64,000 nucleotides of DNA from Fodinibius saliphilus. GTDB taxonomy: Bacteria > Bacteroidota > Rhodothermia > Balneolales > Balneolaceae. Below, piece by piece: positions 44,202 through 54,782 of this stretch (position 1 is the first letter of the stretch; each line of letters starts with the position of its first letter). The notes below the pieces were generated by a model. It had not been told where the DNA came from and did not search any database. It saw only the letters and a program-made list of their open reading frames with translations. Location: assembly GCF_005869845.1 (NCBI RefSeq), contig NZ_VAWF01000001.1:1612001-1676000 (forward strand), in the 5' to 3' direction. Made by a program: the position numbers and the translations under genes.

Positions 44202-45278
44202 TTAATCACCAAGACAAATACCAATATCTCTGGCTGTCTGCACTGTATCACTTTCCAGCGGTACCGATTTCATCTTTCCCTCAATACTAGTAATTGGAAT
44301 CCGCGTTAACTCATTATCTTGGAGCACCACTAATTTATTGTAATCTCGCTGTTGCACACACCGAATAGCAGCTGCTCCATACCGTAATGAAATTAATCGA
44401 TCATAGGTCGAGGGAGAACCGCCACGCTGTAAGTGCCCAAGTACCACCGAACGAGACTCTTTGCCGGTGCGTTCAGACAGCTCATCAGCAACGCGCCCGG
44501 CGATACCGCCAAGCTGCACTTGCTGGCCAATAGATTTACCCTTGGTAACGAGTTCACCATCTTTCTTTTTAGCTCCTTCAGCCACCACAATCATCGTATA
44601 ATGCTGTCCATTGTCTTCCCGTTCATTAATTTTTTCGACAATAGAATCGTACGAGAATGGGATTTCTGGTATAAGCACCACATCGGCTGACGATGCAATA
44701 CCAGCATATAAAGCGATCCACCCGGCATAACGCCCCATCACTTCTACTGCCATAATGCGATGATGCGATGCAGCTGTTGTTGTGATACGATCTAGGGCTC
44801 CAGTTGCAATATCTATTGCAGTATCAAAACCTAATGATACATCACAATTAAAAATGTCGTTATCAATCGTTTTAGGCACCCCAACAACATTGAGACCTTT
44901 CTTAATTAAGCGGCTGGCAATACTCATAGATCCGTCACCGCCGATTGCAACCAGCGCATCAATTTCGTGTTCATCGAATGTATCAATAAGCTGATCCGAG
45001 ACATCACGCGTATCCCAACTGCCATCATCTTTCTGATATGGCATATCAAAAGGGTTTCCTCTATTAGCAGTACCTAATATCGTACCCCCCTGCAACGTAA
45101 TCCCGTGTACTTTTTCAGCATCAAGCTTAATAAAGGGGTCATCGGTATATATTGATCCATAGCCATTTTTAATACCGTAAACTTCCCAGCCTCTTTTAAG
45201 TGCAGCCAGAGTAGCAGCTCTTATTGCTGCATTTAATCCGGGAGCATCACCACCCCCGGTATTTATTGCTATACGCAT
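44202..45278 (-). CDS. pfkA: 6-phosphofructokinase (G104/K124 type)
   Basis: Glycolytic phosphofructokinase of 358 residues. The nucleotide loop starts with INTGGGDAPGLNAAIRA. The phosphate-donor motif is GGDGS at 113-117, with Gly116 at the position that distinguishes ATP (Gly) from pyrophosphate (Asp) enzymes. The catalytic loop is PKTIDND at 135-141, with Lys136 where E. coli PfkA has Gly124. The mixed Gly/Lys combination is known from group III enzymes, for instance actinobacterial ATP-dependent ones, so ATP use is likely but not certain. MGRYAGWIAL and LGHLQRGGSPS are also present. It starts 3 bp after the Sua5-like gene. Confidence 0.94.
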   Translation of the reverse strand: MRIAINTGGGDAPGLNAAIRAATLAALKRGWEVYGIKNGYGSIYTDDPFIKLDAEKVHGITLQGGTILGTANRGNPFDMPYQKDDGSWDTRDVSDQLIDTFDEHEIDALVAIGGDGSMSIASRLIKKGLNVVGVPKTIDNDIFNCDVSLGFDTAIDIATGALDRITTTAASHHRIMAVEVMGRYAGWIALYAGIASSADVVLIPEIPFSYDSIVEKINEREDNGQHYTMIVVAEGAKKKDGELVTKGKSIGQQVQLGGIAGRVADELSERTGKESRSVVLGHLQRGGSPSTYDRLISLRYGAAAIRCVQQRDYNKLVVLQDNELTRIPITSIEGKMKSVPLESDTVQTARDIGICLGD

Positions 45279-45281
45279 AAG

Positions 45282-45953
45282 CTATATCTCTTCCTCTAAT
45301 GGTTCTCCTTCCATCCGAAACACCTCTTCAAACTCTTCGGCTCCCAGATCACGACGTAAAATCTTCGTATTATCATCAGTCATATCCAGAATTGATGTTT
45401 CCCTAGAGGGTAGTTTCTGCTGGTTATCAATAGTAACATCCACCACCTTTTCAAATTCTCTTAAGAATGGTTCTCGTTCATACTTTTCCAGTGCGTTCCC
45501 ATTCATATTGGGCTTTTTAGCTGTAATAGCAAGCATAGGATTACCCAATTCACGAACCAACCCTTCTGCAATAGGGTAATCGGGCACACGAATGCCCACC
45601 GTTTTTTTCTTGGGATGCACCAGCAGCTTGGGTACTTCTTTAGTAGCCGGCAATATAAAGGTATATGGGCCCGGAATCAGTCGCTTAATCAATTTAAAAT
45701 TGTGATCTGATATATGAGCAAACTTAGAAATACCAGACAACGAATCGCACAAAATTGTCAGGTGATCATCTTTTCCTAAGGCACGTATTTCTCGAATTCT
45801 TTCAATCCCTTTTTTATTCTTATAATCGCAACCAATTGCATACTGGCTGTCCGTCGGAAATAATACAACCGCGCCATCTCGAATTTTATCAGTTACTTCA
45901 AAAAGTCGCTTAACATGTGGTGTTTCCGGGTGCAGTTTAACTCGTTCTGCCAT
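45282..45953 (-). CDS. L-threonylcarbamoyladenylate synthase-like protein (Sua5/YciO/YrdC family)
   Basis: A 223-residue protein of the YrdC fold. Members make threonylcarbamoyl-AMP for the t6A modification of tRNA, or are the related YciO with less certain function. Visible are the substrate-binding strand GAVVLFPTDSQYAIGCD, then LCDSLSGISKFAHI, GPYTFILPATKEVPK and VGIRVPDYPIAEGL. Length and segments resemble YciO more than TsaC. It is the first gene of a minus-strand unit with pfkA and the YtxJ-like gene. Confidence 0.87.
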   Translation of the reverse strand: MAERVKLHPETPHVKRLFEVTDKIRDGAVVLFPTDSQYAIGCDYKNKKGIERIREIRALGKDDHLTILCDSLSGISKFAHISDHNFKLIKRLIPGPYTFILPATKEVPKLLVHPKKKTVGIRVPDYPIAEGLVRELGNPMLAITAKKPNMNGNALEKYEREPFLREFEKVVDVTIDNQQKLPSRETSILDMTDDNTKILRRDLGAEEFEEVFRMEGEPLEEEI

Positions 45954-46181
45954 GTTTAAAACCTCAAAATTTTTTGACTATTAAAACTATTTCAGATAAG
46001 CAAAAAATGTGTGGGAATGTTCTCCGTTTAGCTGTTGTGATTATGAATGAAATAACATATTACCTATTATCTTTATGGAAACATGATATTAGGTTTTCAC
46101 AAATGTGAATTTCATTAATAACACATTGATTTCGGATAATCAATTCAATTTCTAATAATCATTAATTAAATCATTCTATCT

Positions 46182-46889
46182 ATGGATACATCAGTAAAAG
46201 CACAGTGGTTAGGACACTCCGCTTTTAAACTTGTAAGTCCTAACGATAATACCATTTTGATCGATCCGTTTCTTTCTCAAAATCCTGCTACACCTGATGA
46301 ATATAAACAACAGGATGAGGTTGATTATATTTTACTTACCCACGGCCATGAAGATCATGTGGGTGACACCCTTGAAATTGCCCAAAACACCGGCTGTAAA
46401 GTAGCTACTATGGTTGAGCTTTCTCGTCTTCTTGTGGGCAAGCATGGGCTCAGCGAAGACCAGGCCATAGAATTCAACAAAGGAGGAACGGTCGACTTCG
46501 ATGATTTCTCTGTCACAATGGTATCGGCAAATCACAGTTCCTCTTTTAAAGGCGACTATGCCGGGGACCCCGCGGGGTTGGTTATCACTTTCGATAATGA
46601 TATCACCTTTTACCATCTGGGAGATACTAATATCTTTTATGATCTGGAACTCTATGGAGAGCTATACGAGCCAGATATTATAGCAGTTCCTATGGGAGAC
46701 CATTATACTATGGGACCAGAAGAGGCTGCAATGGCTTGCGAACTTATTGAAGCCGACTATGCAGTGCCTATCCACTATGGTACTTTTCCCGTACTAACCG
46801 GCGACCCCAAGGTCTTCAAAGAAGAAACCGAAGATTGTTGTGATACAGAAGTTTGGATTCCCAAAGCCGGCGAGAACTTCCTGGGATAA
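46182..46889 (+). CDS. UPF0173-type metal-dependent hydrolase (beta-lactamase fold)
   Basis: A 235-residue metallo-beta-lactamase-fold protein. Residues 51-61 contain the metal motif LTHGHEDHVGD (His54, His56, Asp58, His59). The N-terminal WLGHSAF, the later FYHLGDTN and the C-terminal PIHYGTFPVL fit the UPF0173/UlaG-like group. Substrates of this group are mostly unknown. It is a single gene with 228 bp upstream and a palindromic terminator downstream. Confidence 0.9.
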   Translation: MDTSVKAQWLGHSAFKLVSPNDNTILIDPFLSQNPATPDEYKQQDEVDYILLTHGHEDHVGDTLEIAQNTGCKVATMVELSRLLVGKHGLSEDQAIEFNKGGTVDFDDFSVTMVSANHSSSFKGDYAGDPAGLVITFDNDITFYHLGDTNIFYDLELYGELYEPDIIAVPMGDHYTMGPEEAAMACELIEADYAVPIHYGTFPVLTGDPKVFKEETEDCCDTEVWIPKAGENFLG

Positions 46890-46913
46890 ATTTCTTGTCC
46901 TGGCTTACCTTAA

Positions 46914-46941
46914 GAAGGGACACGATATATCGTGTCCCTTC
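46914..46941. terminator. Perfect 28-bp palindrome between convergent genes
   Basis: GAAGGGACACGATA is followed directly by its exact inverse, giving a long stem with a minimal loop. It lies 25 bp after the hydrolase gene and 73 bp after the convergent DUF420 gene. It probably serves as a terminator for either direction, with the tail CCTCTATT on the plus strand. Confidence 0.65.
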
Positions 46942-47013
46942 CTCTATTAATAAGTCCTGTTTTCTAAACGCCAAATACTTATATATAGGCAAAATAATTT
47001 ATGTGCTTCCTCC

Positions 47014-47580
47014 CTAACTATACATCCTCAGCAAGAAAAAAACAGCTACACCTGTTACCGATACATATAACCAAACCGGAAGAGTTACTTTTGACACCTT
47101 TCGATGTAATTTTAGTTTACCGGAAAAGGCCAAGTAAAAGCTGGTAAGAATAAGAGGCATTACTAAAGCAGAAAGAATAATATGAGAGATCAAGATAAAG
47201 AAGTAGATCGGCCGGACAAAGCCTTCACCGGTAAAAGAAGTACTTCCATGGAAATTATGGTATATCACATAACTGATCAGAAAAAACGTAGATGTTACAA
47301 AGGCCGTTAGGTTAAACTTCATATGCTTGCTAAAATTCCTATTTCGTATAGCCCGATATCCAAATAGTAATAACACTGCACTTGCACTATTTAATAAAGC
47401 ATTTAGAGCAGGCAAGCTCGTAATGAGGGTAGATTCATAATCGCTCCCCCCTTTGAAGTAGATCAACCAAATAAGAAAGGTAAATGAAATAGCACTTATT
47501 AATAGGATAACAGCAATAGCTTTGCCAAGACTTATATCCTTCAACAGATCAATAGTAAATGGCTCAGAGGAGTTCATCAC
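47014..47580 (-). CDS. DUF420 membrane protein
   Basis: A 188-residue membrane protein with about five hydrophobic segments (AVILLISAISFTFLIWLIYF, ALLNSASAVLLLFGY, AFVTSTFFLISYVIYH, IYFFILISHIILSALVMPLI, WLYVSVTGVAVFFLL). HSASAV-like and IYHNFHGST segments supply histidines within helices. DUF420 proteins are commonly encoded beside cytochrome oxidase genes, and here it is divergent from the respiratory operon across 369 bp. A role in oxidase assembly is inferred from this position only. Confidence 0.85.
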   Translation of the reverse strand: MMNSSEPFTIDLLKDISLGKAIAVILLISAISFTFLIWLIYFKGGSDYESTLITSLPALNALLNSASAVLLLFGYRAIRNRNFSKHMKFNLTAFVTSTFFLISYVIYHNFHGSTSFTGEGFVRPIYFFILISHIILSALVMPLILTSFYLAFSGKLKLHRKVSKVTLPVWLYVSVTGVAVFFLLRMYS

Positions 47581-47949
47581 ATTGTATAATTAATCATTAA
47601 TTTTTGAAGAAGCTTAAGGTACAAATTTTACTATATATATAGCAGTCATTTGATAAGAGTTTAGAATATGCTTAAAAAAACAACCTTAAATAATATCACC
47701 CTGCCAATATTTCATAATTTTCTGAAAACTATTCATAGATTCGGTTAAGCATTTTTGATAAATAGATTATATCTTAGGCCACCTACTTTCGGGCTATATG
47801 TTGGAGCGGCAGCCACTATTTAGAATCGGTATAAATATACACCTTGTCTTTTTTAGGGGTTCTAAAAACGCCGGATTTTCCATACATTCAGGCCGAAACT
47901 TTTATGATGAATATCTGGAATTCAAGCAACGATAAATTCTACGTAACCT
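47581..47949. other. Divergent promoter region of the DUF420 gene and the respiratory operon (369 bp)
   Basis: This gap must contain the promoter of the 13-kb act-cox operon. It is AT-rich, with a TATATATATA run near 47632 and a second A/T-rich block near 47830. I cannot assign -35/-10 elements or an operator with confidence, and no small gene or RNA is evident. Confidence 0.6.
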
Positions 47950-48600
47950 ATGGCTCAGATCTTTCCCAAATGGGCAAATGAAGTTCCGCACCAGATTTTG
48001 CTCGGGCTTATCATTTTCGCAACAGCAACAGTAGCAGGAGTTTGGTACTTTTTCTCCCCTGAATATACCGATGTCGGTTATGCTCCCGAGCAGCCCATTG
48101 CGTACAGCCATAAATTGCACGCAGGCAAACTCGATATCGATTGCCAATACTGCCACACCAATGTTGGAAAATCTAAACACGCGAATGTGCCGGCTACGCA
48201 AACATGCATGAATTGCCACAACCAAATTGATTCCAACAACCCTGACGAGGTTGAAAAAATTCGCGAAAGCTGGAAATCTGACGAATCTATTGAATGGGTC
48301 CGCGTACATAATCTCCCTGATTACGCATATTTCAACCACGCAGCACACGTTAATGTTGGCGTAGGGTGTGAAACATGTCATGGTCGCGTAGACCGTATGG
48401 AAGTTGTTGAACAAAAAGAAACTTTAAGCATGAGCTGGTGCCTGGATTGCCATCGAAATCCCGAACAGTACGTTCGCCCGGTGGAAGAAGTCACTACAAT
48501 GGGCTATGAGCCTAACAAAAAGCAGCTAGAATTAGGGCGTGAACTTGTTGCAAAGCATAATATTGCACCGCCAACTTATTGCCAAGGCTGCCACTACTAA
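47950..48600 (+). CDS. actA: Alternative complex III pentahaem cytochrome c subunit ActA
   Basis: First subunit of the quinol:electron-acceptor oxidoreductase (alternative complex III); 216 residues. One N-terminal membrane anchor (residues about 16-34) leads to a periplasmic domain. Five CxxCH haem-binding motifs lie at 65-69, 86-90, 140-144, 164-168 and 211-215, matching the pentahaem ActA of Rhodothermus marinus. The last motif is two residues from the C-terminus. It opens the operon and is 39 bp upstream of actB. Confidence 0.95.
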   Translation: MAQIFPKWANEVPHQILLGLIIFATATVAGVWYFFSPEYTDVGYAPEQPIAYSHKLHAGKLDIDCQYCHTNVGKSKHANVPATQTCMNCHNQIDSNNPDEVEKIRESWKSDESIEWVRVHNLPDYAYFNHAAHVNVGVGCETCHGRVDRMEVVEQKETLSMSWCLDCHRNPEQYVRPVEEVTTMGYEPNKKQLELGRELVAKHNIAPPTYCQGCHY

Positions 48601-48639
48601 TTTTATTAAACGAATCTGAACTAACTCAATCGTAACCGA

Positions 48640-51600
48640 ATGAGCGAAGACGTAAAAAATCCCAATTACTGGAAAAGTCTGGGCGAACTTGCCAGAAATG
48701 ATGAATATGAGAAGTTCGTCGAGCGCGAATTCCCGGAAAATGCTACAGAACTTAATGATGAGGTATCCCGGCGCAGTTTCTTGCGTGTAATGGGAGCTTC
48801 CATTGCCCTGGCAGGCTTTGCTGCCTGTCGGCGTCCCGTTCAAAAGATAATGCCTTACAGCAAGATGCCGGAAGATGTTGTTCCCGGCAAACCGATGTTT
48901 TATGCATCAGCAATGCCTTTTCAAGGTGCTCTGGATGGTATTGTAGTTGAAAACAACGAGGGGCGACCCAGCAAAATTGAAGGTAACGAACTACACCCTT
49001 CAAGTAACGGAAACACCAGTATTTTTGGACAAGCTGCGATCCTGAACATGTACGACCCGGATCGTTCTCGTAAAGTCCGAAAGGATGGAGAACAATCATC
49101 GGTAAGTGCTTTTGCTAAGTTTTGTAGTGAGCATTTTACTGATACTGAGCAAAATATCGCTTTTATCTCAGAAGCGAACTCTTCTCCTACTTATAATAGG
49201 CTTAAAGCACAGGCTCTTAACAAATTTTCTAATGCTCAGTGGGTAACCTACGAAGCATTTGGCGAAGACAATGCTCTTGAAGGAACAAATATTGCATTTG
49301 GTAAGCGCCTGCGTACGGTTAATCACTATGACAAGGCTGAAACAATTGTCAGCTTCGACGATGACTTCTTAAATCCAGCCGGAGATCAAAACAGCGTCCA
49401 AAATACGAAGCAGTTCACTGACGGACGTGATGTTACCTCTCCCGAGGACGAGATGTCTCGCTTTTATGCTATTGAAAGCACCTTCTCTATCACCGGCTCC
49501 AATGCTGATAACCGTCTGCGAATCAAATCAGGTGAAATAAACCTCTTTATATATGCTCTGGCAGCTGAATTGGCCAAATCTGTTGATGGATTATCGGCAT
49601 TCAGCGGTTACAGTAACAAATTTTCTGATCACGAATGGATTCCCGTTCTCGCTGAAGAATTATTAGAGAACAAAGGAGAATCTATTCTTACTGTCGGACG
49701 AGATCACAAACCGGCTCTTCATGCGGCTGTATCAGCAATGAATGCTGCTCTTGGCAACGCTGAAGAAACGGTTACTTATCATGAGGTACCTTATATTAAT
49801 GATCAAAACAACAATGAAGCATTTGCCAATGTTGTTGAAGAGTTAAAGAATGGTAATGTTGATACGGTAGTACTAGTAGGGACAAATCCTGCATTTACTG
49901 CCCCGGCCGACCTTAACTTCTCTAATGCACTTTCAAGTGCCGGTCAGGTTATACATCTCTCGCAATATTATAATGAGACCTCGAAACTAGCCAACTGGCA
50001 TATTAATCGCGCCCATTTCCTTGAAGCATGGGGCGATGGCTACTCTTATAGTGGCACACGTTCTATTATCCAGCCGCAAATTGAGCCGCTGTATTCCGGT
50101 GTTAGTGAAATTGAGTTTTTAAGTACCGTGCTCAATGGCGAGAAGCCAAAAGGATATGATCTCGTTCAAGACACATGGAAAGATTATTACTCTTCAGAAT
50201 TCAAAAGCCAGTGGGAAAAAGCACTGCACGATGGTATTGCAGACGATACTGGCTTCCCATCGGAGTCTGTTAGTATTTCTAGAACTTTTAATAACCGTGC
50301 TAGTGACTTCCTCAGTAAGGCTAGTACTTCTGAAGGGATGGAACTGGTTATTCGCACGGATTCTACCGCTTTTGACGGACGATTTGCCAACAATGGCTGG
50401 CTGCAGGAGCTTCCTGAGCCAATGACAAAAATCACCTGGGATAATGTTGCGCTGATGAGTAAGAAAACAGCCGACAAACTGGGAGTCAAAGAAGCCGGGT
50501 TAGGCAAATCTGAAGTAGAAATGATTGCTATTACTGTTGACGGTACTACCGTTGAGATGCCAGCGTGGGTCCAACCTGGCCATGCCGATGACAGTATTAC
50601 CATCACCGTGGGTTACGGACGCGAAGGTATCGGGCGTGTTGCAAATAAAACCGGATTCGACACCTATCCGCTCCGTACAACCGAAAACATGCACTTCGCA
50701 AGTGACATTTCTGTAGAAAAAACAGGAAAAATGTACGAAGTAGCCTGTACACAGGACCATAACACTATGGAAGGTCGTTCCCTGTTGCGACATGCGACGC
50801 TTCAGGAATATCGCGAAGATCCGCATTTCTCTTCATATGAATCATCTTATGATGCTGAAATGCCGGGAGTTGCATTTGCCGAAGAGCATGGCGAGGACGA
50901 TCCACTATCGATATTTAATCCAATTGATGAACAAGAATACCCGGAAGACCAACCGCAGTGGGGCATGTCTATTGACTTGAATGCCTGCACCGGTTGTGGT
51001 GTCTGTACTATTGCTTGTACGGCAGAAAACAACATCCCGATTGTCGGTAAACGCGAAGTGAACCGCGGTCGTGAAATGCATTGGATCCGAAATGACCGCT
51101 ATTATGAAGGCGATGTTAATAATCCAAAAGCACTGCACCAGCCGGTACCATGTATGCACTGCGAATTGGCGCCTTGTGAACAAGTGTGCCCTGTTGCTGC
51201 AACAACTCACAGTGAAGACGGCATGAATCAGATGACCTATAACCGCTGTATTGGTACACGTTACTGCGCTAACAACTGTCCGTATAAAGTTCGTCGCTTC
51301 AACTTCTTCAATTATTCGAAAGAATTCTTGACGGGAGGCGATGATCCTGAAATTGTACAGATGGCAATGAATCCGGAGGTTACCATTCGTTTCCGCGGTG
51401 TGATGGAAAAATGTACATACTGCGTGCAACGTGTTAACCGAGCAAAAATTAATCGAGACATTGAAACAAACGGTGAATCGAAAAAACCAGTAGACGGTTC
51501 CGTAGAGACTGCTTGTCAGCAAGCATGTCCTGCAGATGCTATCTACTTCGGTGATCTTACCGATCCAGAGAGTGAAGTAGTGAAAACGAAGAAGAACAAT

Positions 51601-51690
51601 CGTAACTACTTGCTACTCGAAGAGCTTAATACACGTCCTAGAACGTCATATCTCTCAGAACTTAGTAACCCCAATCCGAAATTGGCTTAA
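48640..51690 (+). CDS. actB: Alternative complex III iron-sulfur/molybdopterin-fold subunit ActB
   Basis: A 1016-residue fusion protein. It has a twin-arginine type motif, [10 protein letters not shown] (Arg44-Arg45), followed by a hydrophobic stretch. The large N-terminal part resembles molybdopterin oxidoreductases; ActB proteins of this type are known to lack the cofactor. The C-terminal ferredoxin part, from about residue 780, carries four Cys clusters: [31 protein letters not shown] and CTYC with CQQAC. These are expected to hold three [4Fe-4S] and one [3Fe-4S] centre. It passes electrons between quinol site and cytochromes. Confidence 0.95.
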   Translation: MSEDVKNPNYWKSLGELARNDEYEKFVEREFPENATELNDEVSRRSFLRVMGASIALAGFAACRRPVQKIMPYSKMPEDVVPGKPMFYASAMPFQGALDGIVVENNEGRPSKIEGNELHPSSNGNTSIFGQAAILNMYDPDRSRKVRKDGEQSSVSAFAKFCSEHFTDTEQNIAFISEANSSPTYNRLKAQALNKFSNAQWVTYEAFGEDNALEGTNIAFGKRLRTVNHYDKAETIVSFDDDFLNPAGDQNSVQNTKQFTDGRDVTSPEDEMSRFYAIESTFSITGSNADNRLRIKSGEINLFIYALAAELAKSVDGLSAFSGYSNKFSDHEWIPVLAEELLENKGESILTVGRDHKPALHAAVSAMNAALGNAEETVTYHEVPYINDQNNNEAFANVVEELKNGNVDTVVLVGTNPAFTAPADLNFSNALSSAGQVIHLSQYYNETSKLANWHINRAHFLEAWGDGYSYSGTRSIIQPQIEPLYSGVSEIEFLSTVLNGEKPKGYDLVQDTWKDYYSSEFKSQWEKALHDGIADDTGFPSESVSISRTFNNRASDFLSKASTSEGMELVIRTDSTAFDGRFANNGWLQELPEPMTKITWDNVALMSKKTADKLGVKEAGLGKSEVEMIAITVDGTTVEMPAWVQPGHADDSITITVGYGREGIGRVANKTGFDTYPLRTTENMHFASDISVEKTGKMYEVACTQDHNTMEGRSLLRHATLQEYREDPHFSSYESSYDAEMPGVAFAEEHGEDDPLSIFNPIDEQEYPEDQPQWGMSIDLNACTGCGVCTIACTAENNIPIVGKREVNRGREMHWIRNDRYYEGDVNNPKALHQPVPCMHCELAPCEQVCPVAATTHSEDGMNQMTYNRCIGTRYCANNCPYKVRRFNFFNYSKEFLTGGDDPEIVQMAMNPEVTIRFRGVMEKCTYCVQRVNRAKINRDIETNGESKKPVDGSVETACQQACPADAIYFGDLTDPESEVVKTKKNNRNYLLLEELNTRPRTSYLSELSNPNPKLA

Positions 51691-51707
51691 TTTCCAACAA
51701 ATTTACG

Positions 51708-53141
51708 ATGAGCACAGATTACCAATACGTACCAGAGCCAAAACTCGTAAAAGGTGACCACACCTTTGGGAGTATTACTGATATTATTGCTAAGACTCCC
51801 TTATCCCCCACACCTAAATTGTGGTACCTGGCATTTGGTGTTGCCAACGTCTTATTAATCACTCTTTTAGGAGCAATAGGTTATCTCGTTTGGGATGGAA
51901 CCGGTATTTGGGGCCTTAACAACCCTGCTGGATGGGGTTGGGCTATTATAAACTTTGTTTGGTGGGTTGGTATCGGTCACGCGGGAACGCTTATTTCTGC
52001 TATTCTTTTCCTTTTCCGACAAGGCTGGCGAACAGCAATTAACCGCTTTGCGGAGGCTATGACCATTTTTGCTGTGATGTGTGCAGGTATTTTTCCTGCT
52101 ATTCACGTTGGTCGTATTTGGGTTATCTACTGGGTTTTCCCGGTTCCCAATCAAATGGCAGCATGGCCTAACTTCTCTAGTCCTCTGTTATGGGATGTTT
52201 TTGCAGTAAGTACCTACTTTACTGTTTCCTTACTCTTCTGGTATGTAGGGCTTATTCCTGACTTTGCTACTCTTCGCGATAAAGCGAAAAGCAAAGTTGC
52301 TAAAATCTCTTATGGTATTGCCGCTCTGGGATGGACAGGTAGTTTTAAAAACTGGTGGCACTATGAAAAGGCCTACATGATTTTGGCTGGTCTTGCCACT
52401 CCACTGGTACTTTCTGTACACACCATTGTATCTTTTGACTTCGCTGTTTCTGTAATTCCGGGCTGGCACAGTACCATTTTCCCACCCTACTTTGTCGCCG
52501 GTGCTATTTATTCCGGTTTTGCCATGGTATTAACATTGATGTTAATCGCTCGAAAAATATACGGTCTCCAAGACATCATGAACATTGATATCATGGAGAA
52601 AATGAATCTTGTGATGATGGTAACAGGTAACTTAGTTGCTTTCGCTTACCTGATGGAGGGGTTTGTTGCCTGGTACAGTGGTTATATTTATGAACAAGGA
52701 ATTTTCTGGCTCTACGTCGTTGGTCCTTATGCATGGGGCTTCTGGATACTGATGTTTTGTAACGTTATAACCCCTCAGTTCTTATGGTTTAAAAAGATAC
52801 GACGTAATGTAGCCTTTACATTTGTGATCTCAATTATTGTAAATATCGGTATGTGGTTTGAGCGATTCATGATTTCTGTGGCATCGCTTGCTACTGATTT
52901 CATGCCTTCAGCATGGGATTATTATTCACCGACATTGTGGGATATCCTCACTTATGTGGGTACCTTTGGGCTTTTCTTCACTTTCTTCCTACTCTTCCTG
53001 CGGTTCTTGCCAATGGTAGCTATTGCAGAGGTTAAAGGTGTTATGCCCCAAGCCGATCCGCATAATTACGATGAGGAGACTAAAGAATTCGATATATCAA
53101 AAACTGAACCTGTTGTGGTTCAACAAGAGCAAACTGTTTAG
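51708..53141 (+). CDS. actC: Alternative complex III NrfD-like membrane subunit ActC
   Basis: Integral membrane protein of 477 residues with about ten hydrophobic helices. Typical NrfD-family segments are [35 protein letters not shown] and [20 protein letters not shown]. ActC is thought to form the quinol site and a possible proton path. It follows actB by 17 bp and precedes actD by 12 bp. The C-terminal cytoplasmic tail is acidic. Confidence 0.95.
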   Translation: MSTDYQYVPEPKLVKGDHTFGSITDIIAKTPLSPTPKLWYLAFGVANVLLITLLGAIGYLVWDGTGIWGLNNPAGWGWAIINFVWWVGIGHAGTLISAILFLFRQGWRTAINRFAEAMTIFAVMCAGIFPAIHVGRIWVIYWVFPVPNQMAAWPNFSSPLLWDVFAVSTYFTVSLLFWYVGLIPDFATLRDKAKSKVAKISYGIAALGWTGSFKNWWHYEKAYMILAGLATPLVLSVHTIVSFDFAVSVIPGWHSTIFPPYFVAGAIYSGFAMVLTLMLIARKIYGLQDIMNIDIMEKMNLVMMVTGNLVAFAYLMEGFVAWYSGYIYEQGIFWLYVVGPYAWGFWILMFCNVITPQFLWFKKIRRNVAFTFVISIIVNIGMWFERFMISVASLATDFMPSAWDYYSPTLWDILTYVGTFGLFFTFFLLFLRFLPMVAIAEVKGVMPQADPHNYDEETKEFDISKTEPVVVQQEQTV

Positions 53142-53153
53142 TAACTGATATCT

Positions 53154-53702
53154 ATGGAAGCAGAAAACAAAGACGTATACGGCGTATTAGCCGAGTTCCG
53201 TAATCCGAAGGAGCTTGTTGATGCGGCAGAATCTGTAAAAAAATCCGGCTACAAGGATTTTGACACCTATGCCCCTTTTCCCATCCACGGGATGGAAAAG
53301 GCAATGGGAATCAAAGAATCTCCGTTGGGGTGGATTGTTCTCGGTGGGGCCCTTACCGGAATGATAGGGGCACTTGCCCTGATGATTTGGGTAATGGGTT
53401 ATGAATACCCTATGAACATCAGTGGTAAGCCGTTTATCAATATTCCGATCTATATTCCTATTACTTTTGAGCTAACCGTCTTACTTTCTGCCTTTGCAGC
53501 GGTATTCGGAATGATTGGCCTTAACAAGCTTCCACGTTTTCACAATCCATTATTTAACGTAGATCGTTTTGATAAAGCTTCGGATGATGGCTTCTTTGTA
53601 TGCATTGAAGCAACCGACAGTTTATTTGCCGAAGAAAAAGTTACCAAACTGCTCCAAGACAACGGGGCTACTCATATTGAAACTGTTTACGATTCGGAAT
53701 AA
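53154..53702 (+). CDS. actD: Alternative complex III subunit ActD (DUF3341)
   Basis: Membrane subunit of 182 residues of the DUF3341 family. The N-terminal soluble part includes YGVLAEFRNPKELVDAA and the segment YAPFPIHGMEKAMG, characteristic of the family. Two transmembrane helices follow (about 60-83 and 97-122). The role in the complex is structural as far as known. Confidence 0.93.
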   Translation: MEAENKDVYGVLAEFRNPKELVDAAESVKKSGYKDFDTYAPFPIHGMEKAMGIKESPLGWIVLGGALTGMIGALALMIWVMGYEYPMNISGKPFINIPIYIPITFELTVLLSAFAAVFGMIGLNKLPRFHNPLFNVDRFDKASDDGFFVCIEATDSLFAEEKVTKLLQDNGATHIETVYDSE

Positions 53703-53737
53703 TCACCATAAAAATCTTTAGTTTGCACAACGATCCG

Positions 53738-54727
53738 ATGAAAGCTTCTAAGTACTTATTATTTGCAGCTATTGCTCTACCACTAGTATTATCTTCTTGC
53801 CGTGGTGAACGCTTTAAGCATCAGCCCGTCCATCCTAACATGAATATGGACCAGCAAGAACGTTTTGAACCTCAAGAGGAAAACAATTTCTTCGAAGACA
53901 ATCGTGCTATGCGTAAACCCGTGGACGGAACAATTGCCCGCGGTAAACTCAAAGCTGATAAAGCTTTTTATGAAGGTGTCAACGAAGATGGAGACTACAT
54001 TGAAAATATTCCTGTTGACGTAACAAAGTCTTTCCTTTATCGCGGAAAGAAACAGTATGAAGTATTCTGCACGCCTTGCCACGGTCTTAAAGGGGATGGT
54101 AATGGTATTATTATGGCCAACAATTATGGCTATGTTCCTGCTCCAGACTTTCACACAGACTTTGTTCGCGAGCGTAATGAGGGTTACTATTATGCTGCTA
54201 TTGCAAATGGTGTTCGCACTATGCCTTCGTACGCTACTCAAATTGAAGTTAAAGACCGTTGGGCTATCGTTGCTTACATTCGGGCGCTGCAATACAGCCA
54301 AAATGTTTCTAAAGATGAAGTTGAACAATATGATGTCAGCTTAGACTCTTTAAATCAAGCTTTCGCAAAAAAGCAGGAAGAAGAGCAAGCAAAAAAAGAA
54401 GCTCAGAAGGCGAAAGGCGGTGGAGAAGTATCAGTTGAACGCGGTAAGACTATAGCAACTAATAATGCATGTAATACCTGTCACTCTACCGATGGCTCAC
54501 GATTAGTAGGGCCAACTTGGAAAGATCTTTACGGCAGCGAACGTACCTTAGACAATGGGGAAACAGTTGTAGCAGATGAAGAGTATCTACGTACAGCTAT
54601 TGTAGACCCTACAGCACAAGTTGCTGAAGGTTTTGCACCATCAATGGTGCCTTATGACCACTTGAGTGACAGTAAAATCAACTCTTTGATTGCTTACATC
54701 AAGTCACTGAGTAAAAACGCGGAATAA
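53738..54727 (+). CDS. actE: Alternative complex III cytochrome c subunit ActE, dihaem form
   Basis: Lipoprotein cytochrome c of 329 residues starting MKASKYLL; the frame is open to a TTG at 53723, but the ATG gives a proper signal peptide. The lipobox is LVLSSC (Cys21). A first haem motif CTPCH at 111-115 lies in the usual ActE domain. A Lys/Glu-rich linker (residues 210-228) then leads to a second cytochrome c domain with CNTCH at 245-249. ActE of Rhodothermus marinus is, to my knowledge, monohaem, so the second domain is an addition. It closely resembles the cytochrome domain of CoxB in the same operon. Confidence 0.93.
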   Translation: MKASKYLLFAAIALPLVLSSCRGERFKHQPVHPNMNMDQQERFEPQEENNFFEDNRAMRKPVDGTIARGKLKADKAFYEGVNEDGDYIENIPVDVTKSFLYRGKKQYEVFCTPCHGLKGDGNGIIMANNYGYVPAPDFHTDFVRERNEGYYYAAIANGVRTMPSYATQIEVKDRWAIVAYIRALQYSQNVSKDEVEQYDVSLDSLNQAFAKKQEEEQAKKEAQKAKGGGEVSVERGKTIATNNACNTCHSTDGSRLVGPTWKDLYGSERTLDNGETVVADEEYLRTAIVDPTAQVAEGFAPSMVPYDHLSDSKINSLIAYIKSLSKNAE

Positions 54728-54782
54728 TTACAGAATTTCTTTAAAAACGTATTTTACGAATACAAATAATTTGGTTTAATCT

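Noticed and set aside
47902-48414. Open frame of 170 codons on the minus strand
   Set aside because: It lies opposite actA, whose five CxxCH motifs prove the plus strand is coding; the minus product has no recognisable domain.
53789-54328. Open frame of 179 codons on the minus strand
   Set aside because: It is antisense to actE, which has a signal peptide, lipobox and haem motifs.
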